In this document: in pieces, positions 12,001 to 21,229 of the stretch
How positions within the stretch are numbered: position 1 is the first letter of the stretch
Layout of the letters: the number at the start of each line of letters is the position of its first letter
Origin: Viridothelium virens
Lineage: Eukaryota > Ascomycota > Dothideomycetes > Trypetheliales > Trypetheliaceae
DNA length: 64,000 nucleotides
Assembly: GCA_010094025.1 (NCBI GenBank)
Contig: ML991835.1
Location: 62,001 to 126,000 of the forward strand
Direction of reading: 5' to 3'
Program-made: the position numbers and the translations under genes
Notes under the pieces: model-generated
Databases searched by the model: none
Seen by the model: only the letters and a program-made list of their open reading frames with translations
What the model was told of the DNA's origin: nothing

Positions 12001-13139
12001 AATAGGATCCGAAATAATTCACGATTGCACGGCTGTCATCACGACGTAGAGCAAAAAAAGCGTCTTTTTCCCAATTGTATACGGTCCGCATACCGCTGGA
12101 GTAAGACTTGAGGGCCATTTGATAGCACTACGGAAACCCTCTTGTAAGTAAGGTGGAGCATTTCACAAAATCAGAAAAGACTTACATTTCCAAAATCAGG
12201 GTCGTCATATAAAGAGCTCTTTAAAGCCTCTTGTAGGCCCTGATCTACAATGAACTGTTCCTTTACAGCTACCCGAGATACTGATGCTGTACCACCCTTT
12301 TCATTGACAGTCTCCCGCCTGCAGAATGGCATTACGAACTTGCCGCCCTCAAATCTCTCTGTCATGTGAAGAGAGAGCCGAGATGGCAAATATGCCCATT
12401 TCGCTTCCTCAAAGCTCTCAATGACTTGATTCACATTGTCGATCTTGTTTTCGTTGAGTTCCTTTCGAAGCTTGTCTTGGTATTTGTAATCTGGCAACTC
12501 CAGGACCGTATCGTAAACTTTCGCATCTTGGAAAAGATCGATAAGATGGCCGTAGCCTTGCTCGAGGAGGATGCTAAAAACTAGAACGCACTTGTTCTTC
12601 CCTTCAAGTATGGACTTCGAATCAAGTGGAAACGAACGATGGCGTTTCATCTCTGGAGAAAGCTCATTGAGCAAGCGATCGGCGTTTGGTGTCGCGTCAT
12701 TGGATTGCACGGAATCGTTGGAGCCCGAGGATTTCATCCATCGAATAATCTCGGCTGTATGCATGAAACGTCGCTTACAGCAGCCCTCTCTTGGGTGCTG
12801 GCATTTTCGAAGACAAGCTGCTTTTGCGACGTGGGTCCAATCACTCTTCAGCTTGGCCGAAAACCTCTCGAGATAGCTCGAGTCGCGGGCCTCCATCGCG
12901 ATACCGGTTCCAGCATGCATTCGTTGATCAAAGAAGTCATATGTAGAAAGACCAGACGAGATAGACGTTGCGATCAACCCGCCATATAGAAGATGAGATC
13001 TGTCGGGGTCTGAAAGGTAGAGCCATCGCAGCTGAAGCTCCGCCCGCGCAGTATTCCAGCCTTGCGAGAGAGCTTGGGAAAAGCAAAGTCGCTCCAGTCT
13101 GTGAAGGCGGGGAGATGCAACCCAATCAGCTTCGCTCAT
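9042..13139 (-). CDS. large protein kinase plus C-terminal vWA-domain protein
   Basis: Six exons (12186-13139, 11763-12127, 11570-11715, 10076-11511, 9499-10025, 9042-9441) sum to 1275 aa. Residues 1-260 are helical and unrecognised. A eukaryotic kinase domain spans about 265-560: a likely ATP Lys in VAVKE or MALKSY, the catalytic loop HADIKPDN (about 442), DFG in LADFGFAKF, an APE triplet and DTWSFGCVLS. The catalytic Asp and DFG Asp are present, so it may be active. A long Ser/Pro-rich linker (about 620-930) leads to a vWA-like domain from about 968, with the metal-site-like motif VVDNGSTM and a later LILTDAVWEG, and a Ser-rich tail. All five introns are 47-58 nt and each junction restores sense. 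No signal peptide or membrane helix is seen. The kinase-vWA pairing suggests a cytosolic signalling or scaffold role, but no substrate can be named. Confidence 0.85.
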
Positions 13140-14580
13140 GAGCGTGTTGACCTATCGTCGCAAAGTGGCGCTTGAGGGGCTGCGCGCGGTGGCGCTTGAA
13201 AGGCTGGATCATCTCATGGTGTAATCCAGCAGGTGCCCAAGCTGCAAGTGCCCTGAGGCTGGGATTGCCCGGGGCCTAGCTGCGTCAATAATCGATTTGC
13301 ACATCAACCCTACACGCCTCGAGGCTCTTCGCATATTGTTTGCTCACTCCACAGTAAGCTTTTGTTTCGAGGACAGCGTACGATACGACCAGGTGACATC
13401 TAATCATGATCTCAGCGACTAGAAGCACTAAACTCCTTGCACAAGGTCAAGGCTTACTTATCTTTGAACAGAGGAAATCTACGATTCTTGCCACGTTGCT
13501 GCTGCTGGCTCGGCTGAGGATCTGACTGTCGTGGGAGAGGGCTGTACTCCGTACACTCTATACGTACTGGAGAAAGTCGTAAGGATCCCTATGACTCAAC
13601 GTATAAAAATGCACATCTGCGTCATCCTCCTGCGTCCGGTGGCATCCTTTAATGGAGCCTTTCAGACCTATCTGGAGAGATCCGCACAAGGATCTTAGCG
13701 AGAAAGTAGTGAAAACACCGTCGTAATTCTCTTAATTTCCTCGTGCAGTAGCGACCATCATCACGGGTTTCAGAGCACGCTGATGCAAGTCGTAGGCATC
13801 GGGTACAGGAAGTTGGTGTAGTACCTAAGAACCGGTGGGCCGAGGTGAAGGTGGTAAGGTCCAAAGGGGAAACTGCAGCAGTCAATTAAGTGGGGACTCA
13901 TCCTTGGTTCACGGGTAATGATCTTCCGCTAGACTCGAAGAATAAGCCTGTCATCCATGTACCATCCTATGATCCCCGCTACTCGACCGAATCCAGCCGT
14001 TTGCTGGAGCGGAAAGCTTATCGCCCGAAAGTGGCGTCAGTGTTGCTTGATAAAAGCTGGTGTGGTACGGTGGTGCACCAGCTACCTGTGGCATAGCGTA
14101 CCTAGCGTCCATCCGTAGGCTCTCACCAGCAAGCTCACCCCCTAGCCTAGCCTAGAGTACTCGAATCCATTATCCGTCCCCCCAACCTTCGAAGAGTTCG
14201 CACCGACTTATAGGTCTCAAGGTTGTGCCACATCACCTACCAATGATTCAAGTGTGCGGTTGTTAAAACGAATTCTTATGCTTAGGCACTTAATACAAAA
14301 ATCCCCAAGACTGCTATTGTAGGTATTGCGGAAGAAGTTATCTGAAGAAAAGCTAGAGGGGCTAATTACCTACCTAGTCTAGGAGAGGTTTTACCTCCCC
14401 GCGAGCTTTTTCGATCATGTGCCACACGTCGTTTACGCGTAGAACATTTCCCGGTCTACATTGACGCTATCCATCGGCGGAGACTGCTCACTGAGAGAGC
14501 TTCTAGGGAGGCGTATGAAGAATCGACGATCCCACTAAGTATGCCCGTTTCCTCTATCATCCACGGTTTACTGAAGCTCT
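13140..14580. other. 1.4-kb intergenic region
   Basis: This contains the promoter of the kinase/vWA gene at its left and the 3' flank of the CorA-like gene at its right. It includes one GTACTCCGTAC copy at 13543-13553. I found no convincing gene in either strand. Confidence 0.4.
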
Positions 14581-16566
14581 TTAGCCAGCAGCTTTTGATG
14601 TCTCGTGGAGTGGCAGAGATGATGCCTTCGCCTGCGACGCTCCGTTCAACATGCGCAGAGCACTGAGTCTTCGAGTCAACCCCCTGAATAGACCAGGATT
14701 CGATCGCTGTTGTGATGAACTCGTAGGCCGTGTCTTTGCCTTTCTCTGAGCAGGATTATTGGCTTGGCTAGAATGTTCGAAGAGCTTTACCCCTTGTCTG
14801 GTGTGTTCTGCAATCTTATATGTCGAATAGGCAACAACAAGCGTTAGAGCGGTCAAGGGAAGTGTCACTTGGATCCATCGCCGCATGGCGACAGCGGAGA
14901 ACGTCCCGTTTCCCGGAGCACCGTTGCCATCTCCTTGATCCTGATATTTAACGATATCGGTACTAAAGAATGTCTGAACATGGTACATTAGCATATAAAA
15001 CTTGTCCTAAGGCACAGGTATACTAACTGATACAAAGGTAGCAGGAAGATACACAAGGGTAACAATAGTGATGATTCGCATTACAATAGCCTCCCTTTCG
15101 AGATTGAGGTTCAATCGCTCCGTTCGCTCCGCGACCTGTCCTTGGAGATGCTGGACCACAAGTTCTTTGCGGTCGTTAGTTATGCCAGCCAGGAGCTTAG
15201 CACGTGAGATTTGCATATTGAAGTCATCGATGATTTCGTCAAGGTGAGCAGCGAAGCTAATGATATCGTCTGTTACACGATTTTTCAGTTCGGCAGGAAA
15301 GTCTTTATGCTCTCTCAAATTCGCATAGAATTTCCGTAACGCAGAGATTACCCCAACATTGGCTTCAAGAACCATGACAGCTTCATTGGTCTTGTCTTGC
15401 CAATATTGCAGATCTTGAATGTGGTACGGTTTATACTCGCGGTGAGCGTAACCAGGACCCCGGGGACCGTATACCACCATGGAACTCTTGGACAGAGTTA
15501 GCAGAGCTTACACGAAGGCAAGCTTCCTTACCTCTTCGTCAATGACATCCTCCAGCCATCGAATGTACCAGCGCCAGTCTTCTGTTGACCAGTGACAATA
15601 TAGCAAATGAGCGGCTAACGTGGAGCGGAAACAATCTTCGAGGGAGTCAAATGACTTGTCTTCAGCCCTTCCATCAGGACCTGTAAGCTCTTTGTAGCGC
15701 TGCTGGATGTCTAATCTGCCTTTTGTGACTATCCACAACGTCGTGCCAAATACGATATCAAATTGGTGATAGATAGCGGCCTGACGTATCGACCACTCAT
15801 CAAGTCTCATGCTCTCGTTTCCTTTACTTTTGAACGTGACGCCTTTCAGATTATAGGAAATCTGAAAATTTCGACCGCTGCGACCTAGGCTAGGCACTGG
15901 CAATCCACGTGCTGGGTCTCGCATCATAGTCCTCTCCCGAAAGCCGCTGAATCGCAAGTCTTTTGGGTTGCTTTGAGCTCCAAAGATGAACATGAAATCT
16001 AGGTAAAGTGGCATAACTTGGTGGAAGGTTAGGATCTGGACAAGCACTTCCCGAGTGACTTTTAGCTTGTCGCGACTGTTCTCGGCGTACAGATATCTAG
16101 ACTTTGATCAGCGCATACTCGATGTGATGGGTGGTGTTTTGGTGTACATAAAGCGACATTTTGGATCTCTTTTCGAGAACGTGGCTATCCGCTGGCTGGA
16201 ATCAACAGAACTCGGAGTGAAGCTGGTCCCAAGCCATCGGGCTACCCCATCTGGGGAATGTACGTTCTTCTTATCAACATCTTGCGATAGTCAGCGCATT
16301 GAGAGTTTTGCATAGTCGATTCCGAATATCTATTTACCCTTTCCATCCGCTGTTTTGAGGTCTCTGAAGTGAACCTCAAACTCCTGGTCGACATCATCTG
16401 TGTCTGGAACAAGACAAAGCTTGGACTCAGCATCGTCCAGCCGTTTCTTGTAGGAGCTGAGCGTCGAACGATGATTGGACGTTCCTTTCACGATCAGATT
16501 GGCAGGATAGTCGCTGCAGTTGCTGAAAGATAGCCCCAACTCAGCAGGTAGGGGTAGTTCGGGCAT
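14581..16566 (-). CDS. CorA-like (Mg2+ transporter superfamily) two-TM protein
   Basis: Five exons (16338-16566, 16148-16280, 15532-16096, 15028-15486, 14581-14973) give 592 aa. The first 400 or so residues are soluble and include the conserved fungal block VLVQILTFHQVMPLYLDFMF. A long helical stretch (LEREAIVMRIITIVTLVYLPATFVS) leads into the first membrane helix (about 443-465), then TFFSTDIV, and a second helix (about 490-512). This arrangement is that of fungal CorA-like proteins. The GMN signature of true Mg2+ channels is replaced by the STFFSTDI type loop usual in this fungal group, so ion transport should not be assumed. A basic tail of about 80 residues follows TM2. A second gene of the same superfamily lies at 38706-40373. 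Confidence 0.85.
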
Positions 16567-16883
16567 TACTCTACCAATTCAGTCCAATGAATTAGATGAG
16601 TAATGAATGGTGGAGCTATGTGATGCCGGTCGTAAAAGATGCCGCACTTTTTGAAAGCATTTAAAGTCTACGATGGCGTCTTCAATCGGTCTTGCGAAGT
16701 AAGCCTCGGCGGCTGGGGAGGTTTAAAACAAGGAAGATCAGGGGTTCTGGATTGAAGCCGCTTTTCAAGCCCAAAGTTGTTTGAAGACTAATGCCCATTC
16801 AAGAGATGATATTCTAGGTCTCTACACGCCACTTGTAATACCCTTTGCCCGATCTGCCCTTGAAACAACAGAAAATTGTTTGC
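16567..16883. other. short intergenic region
   Basis: About 320 nt separate the CorA-like start codon from the stop of the small three-exon gene on the same strand. Nothing else is visible. Confidence 0.35.
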
Positions 16884-17318
16884 TTAGCGTTCAGGTGAGA
16901 CTGACTCACGCTGCTTTCGCGGCGCGTCTCGCTCCCGCTTGAGAGCTTCTCGATCTGCTTGTGACACGCCTCAGCCCCAAGCCTTGCCCCATGCTTTTAC
17001 CACTCACCTCGGTCAACTTTTCGGGAACCTCAAACTGCCAGCTATCGCCCACCTGCGGGCGCGTCAGCCACTCCATAAAACTACTCGTTACGTCTCATGA
17101 CTAGATGTAGGTATACGTGCATGCACTTCATTGAAGTTCGTCCAACCCGGCCACTTTTGCTTCAAGTAGGCTTCGATCTTCTTCCAAGGAAAATCATCAT
17201 AGGCCGATAACTTATCCTGAACTCGTCCGTTGCTGACCTTGTAAGGAAGAGTCTGTGTTCTGGTCCTTGCACTGCTTTCGGCTCGCAGGGCTGAATCAGG
17301 GCACACCCTTCGTGACAT
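16884..17318 (-). CDS. small conserved-looking protein, 104 aa, three exons
   Basis: Exons 17127-17318, 17001-17052 and 16884-16954 join to 315 nt (104 aa plus stop). The start is the ATG at 17318 (MSRRVCPDSA). The protein reads as a compact acidic/basic unit: YKVSNGRVQDKLSAYDDFPW, then KKIEAYLKQKWPGW, then VGDSWQFEVPEKL and a charged tail DREALKRERDAPRK. The first intron (17053-17126) uses a weak GTGCAT donor but removes an otherwise unrelated stretch and joins NFNE to VGDSW. The second (16955-17000) has GTAAAA and a CAG acceptor. The pattern resembles short fungal hypothetical proteins with a WxFxVP motif, which I recall only vaguely. The same frame is open upstream to 17507, so a longer form cannot be excluded. 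No function can be given. Confidence 0.6.
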
Positions 17319-18706
17319 TTTTGGGCAGATGTCTCGAGATGAAGTTTGCAGGCGATGAAGATGGGGGATTGTCTCAAAGGTCCGATCTCGAAGGCAGATG
17401 ACAAGCCAAGCCTTTATCCGAAAGAAACGCCTCGCCAAGCGGTTGTCAGCCTTGCGCGACAACCATGCGTGGAAGCCTTGTGCAACAGCCTTGCGGGGGC
17501 AGGACAAGGCAGATACTACCCAACTGACGTTGTTATTCCGTTACCCAATGTCACACGTTGATGTCATACGGCGAGACATCTGTCGTTTCTGCATTGAAAT
17601 CCTGCAATGCTAAGTTATCGGGAAGAAGGCTCGTTGTCGGTTTTGCGCAGAGGTTTGTATGATAACCCAGTGTCGGATAGACTACTGGATATCCAAGGTA
17701 TCTGTATAATGATTGAGCAGACTTGACATCTCATTATTGCCCAGCTCCTGCTAGCTCTACTGGGCTATCTATCTAGGTCTAGAGGGCTCTACAGTTCCAG
17801 CCCTGCAATTAGCTGGAATAGCCCTTTTTGGCTAAGCTCTTGACTGGCTAGGACTAGCTTGCAGACTATCGTAACTCTCCTCTGGTCTAGAAATTTGACC
17901 CAATTACCCTTCTTAGGATTCAGGTATCCATTATTACGCATGATGATCTAGCTTTATGCATTCAAGATCCAATCCAATTATCCTTCCGACCTCTGGCGCT
18001 TCATGGGGGCGACCCACAGCAATCTGTACATATCCCGGACAAATGTCTCGTGGGCTGGGGTCTAAATCTTGGAGGATCGGTCGATACAGAGTACCTGTGT
18101 ATGTTTATTCAAGATGAGATCTTGGAAATTGATAGACGCTCAATCCAGACCGTTAGGACTTAAATGGCTTGCAAATCAAGGGGACTTGTCCTGGGCCTAT
18201 GGCGTGCACAGGTTGGCAAGCCCTGGGCACGAAAGCCTCAATCTTGTCTTCTTGGTGTCACATGAGGCTAGAGAATCTTCCTGTTCGAGGAAGCGTATCT
18301 GTTCATACAGTGGAATGCGGCATGTTGGATGCATGGAAACGATGTTCCTGCTTGTCAACTACTCAGTCATTCACTGCATGAGATTGTCAGCGGCCTGTAA
18401 CATCTGGGAGATAACTCAATAAATGCCGAGACAATTGAGTTCTCAGGGTGGAGAATTTAGAGATTGGATTAAATGTCCGTAATTCTGCAAATATAGGTTC
18501 AGCTCAAGTATAGACAGGCGTCTCTATTGTAGTCCGTGGGGTCCTCCTAGGGTAAGTCAGTGCTGCTATTCTGTCCACTTCCATGACAAATTTGGAGAAC
18601 GAACCGTTGCCTAACGCAGACCTAACCAGCCACTACCCCGCTTTCGTCAGTAAGAGTATTGGAGAGCTTTTCGCTAATTACAGATGGAAATTGATCTTGT
18701 CATTTT
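17319..18706. other. intergenic region with CTAG-rich patch
   Basis: The 3' flank of AspRS lies at the right. Around 17740-17900 the sequence is unusually rich in CTAG, with GGGCTAT near 17760 and its reverse complement ATAGCCC near 17820. This could be a relic of a small mobile element, but there are no clear terminal repeats. The short open frames at 18069-18422 look random. Confidence 0.3.
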
Positions 18707-20587
18707 CTAGGGTGCAAGTCTGACAGGATCCCGAGGAAACAAGCTCGCCAGTCGAACATTCGGTAAACCTAACCACAGCATGACAATTCGCTCTAAGCCG
18801 ATCCCACCACCTCCGTGCGGCGGACATCCATACTTGAACGCATTCACGTAGTCCTTGAAACCAGGATGCGTGGGATCCAATGGTGGCTCAAACTCCTTCA
18901 TTCTCTTCGAGAGGAGAGCAGCATCGTGAACACGCTGTCCGCCCGACATGATTTCTTGACCGCGCATGAAGAAATCGTATGAGTTGGAGTACTGTTCTGA
19001 TAGCGGAGCAGAGGTAGTTTGTGCGGAGGGCATGGCGTAGAAGGGTCGAACCGCAAGAGGATATTGATCAATGACATAGAAGTCGGTTGAGTATTTCTCA
19101 AGTATAAGACGGCCTAGGAGTTTCTCTTGCGGCGTGCTAAAGACGATTAGCTCATATTCATAATAAGGAGGAATGGTAAAGTACCTGAGATCGTCGAAAT
19201 CTCCAATTTGTTCACCAGCTCCCCTGAGCATTTTGACGGCTTCTGGAAACTGTATTCGAGGCACCTTACCGGCTTCTGGAAGCTTGAACTCATCGACATG
19301 ATAGATACTCCGGACCAGTTCTGTCTCTTTCGCGTATCTCGTCCGTAGACCGTTGAAAATATGTAGCATCAACTCCTCAAGCACCGTCATAACCTCGTGA
19401 TAGTCTTCTTCAAACGCCATTTCCATGTCCAGACCCGTAAATTCAGTTAAATGTCTCGCTGTATTGCTGTTTTCCGCTCGGAAGATTGGTCCGATCTCCA
19501 TGACCTTCTCGTACCTCGCAGCTACCATCATCTGCTTGTAAAACTGTGGGCTCTGTGCCAGATAAGCCTTCTTTCCGAAATACGTCACTTCAAACACATT
19601 ACTCCCTCCCTCTGTCGCCGCTCCTAGTAGCTTTGGCGTCTGTACCCCAACGAATCCCTTGTCTCTTAGATATTCCGAAAAAAGCGCACACACTCCATCC
19701 TTGATCTTAAAGATCCCTGCATTATGCCTCGCCCTCAAGTCGATTACCCGATGCTCCAGCCTCGTATTCAGCGTCACAATCGGCCTGCCATCATCCTCCT
19801 CACCCTTCCCTTCCAGTCCCTCTGCAGGAATCGCCCGCTCCGCATCCTCCACCTGCAACGGCAACTGACTCTCACTCCGACTCACCACAAAGAACCTCTC
19901 CACATGCAACTCCAAATGTCCCACACTCGCACTCTTAATCGCCTCCTTCGGCCTCCGCACCACCCCCTCCACCAACACCACGCTCTCGGCCGGCACCCCC
20001 CCCGCAAACTTCACCATCTGCCGACTCAGCGTCTCGCTCGCCGCCACCACCGCCTGCACGCTCTCCGCCCCCTGCCGCAGCACCAAGAACGCCAGCTTCG
20101 CGCTCTGCACCCGCGCGTTCTCCACTACGCACCGCAGCGCCACCCGCGCTTCGGGCTCCGCCGACGCCTCCTCCGCGTGCAGCGCCCCGGACCCTGACGG
20201 GGTCGGAGGCAGCTGCGCTACGAGCTCGCGCAGCGTGATGCGGTGCACGCCGGAGGGAGTGTATGGGGTGAGGCCGACGGTGGGGAGGTCGCCGTAGTCG
20301 TGGGAGGAGACGTCGGACGCGGCGGACGCGGCTTTCTGGGCGTCTTCTTGCGCTTTGCGCTTGGCAGCTTTTTCAGCCTGAGGATGGATAGTTTAGTGGG
20401 GAATTGGACGAGCTGGGGTAGAGAGGATGGAGGTTGAGGGGCTGGAATTGTGTAGTCTGACCTTCTCTTTATCCTTGGCGGCCTTCTTCAACGCATTTTT
20501 GGAGGGCCCGGCGTCGCTAGACGGAGCCTCCTGCTTAGGTTGTTCGGGGAGCGAAGCGCCGTCAGCCTTCTTTTCTTCAGAGGCCAT
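18707..20587 (-). CDS. dps1: aspartyl-tRNA synthetase, cytosolic
   Basis: Three exons (20462-20587, 19185-20377, 18707-19136) give 582 aa, close to yeast Dps1. This class IIb synthetase charges tRNA-Asp in the cytosol. The Lys/Ala-rich N-terminal extension (KNALKKAAKDKEK and EKAAKRKAQ) is typical of eukaryotic AspRS and binds tRNA. An OB-fold anticodon-binding domain follows (about 85-190). The class II catalytic core shows motif 1 around FLRDKGFVGVQTPKLLG-like sequence, motif 2 FRAENSNTARHLTEF and motif 3 GGGIGLERIVM near the C-terminus. The second intron (19137-19184) is 48 nt, a multiple of three and without a stop, so unspliced RNA stays in frame. It was recognised because removal restores DDLSTPQEKLLGRL. 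The N-terminal half is GC-rich with a strong C/G third-position bias. Confidence 0.95.
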
Positions 20588-21229
20588 AATGGCAGCGTTC
20601 GAACAAAGCCTTGTGAATGCTAGCGATCCAGTTAAACTGACGTCTAGATCAAACGTGGAGTCGTGGCTGGGTGCGTGAATGGTGGGGTTGGTGGTGGGAT
20701 GTTTTTCGACAAAGCTTGTGCGCGAGGGGTATTCAAAGGCATGAGCAAACAGTGACAGAACTACTTAACGGAAAACACATCTAGAAATCCGACTCATACG
20801 ATCCAATACCTGCTTTGATCTCCAAGCACTACTGCTAAGAAAGTACTATCAGATTGTAGCTCTCATATATGGGAACATAGTTGTTTTGCAGCAGTCTTGT
20901 AGAGTAGTACCTACCATTCATTGCTCAATGGATGACCACAACTGAGGAGACGCGGACGCTCTCAACTGCGCGAGACATCGCGGAAGATTACTGGAGTCAA
21001 TCGTAAATAGTTCATTGGCCTCGTTTGATAATTTTTCTTTAAAGAGTATCGAGGCATAGATTATTTACAGAGTTTGGATCTATCACTAAATTCACGCTCT
21101 TGAGGTCGCTCATTGAGGCATCGATTCTGCCCTCATTATGGAATACACAGTCCATGGACATGCCCGGTATGGACACCTAAAACTCCGGTATAGCGTCAAG
21201 GTCAAAGTACCCGGAGTGAAATAGCACAT
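20588..21229. other. intergenic region upstream of AspRS
   Basis: About 640 nt contain the AspRS promoter and the 3' flank of the NLR gene. I looked here on the minus strand for TPR or ankyrin repeats that would extend the NLR and saw none. Confidence 0.4.

Noticed and set aside
18069-18422. Plus-strand 117-codon frame
   Set aside because: Cys/Ser-rich random translation with no neighbour logic; another frame overlaps it equally well.
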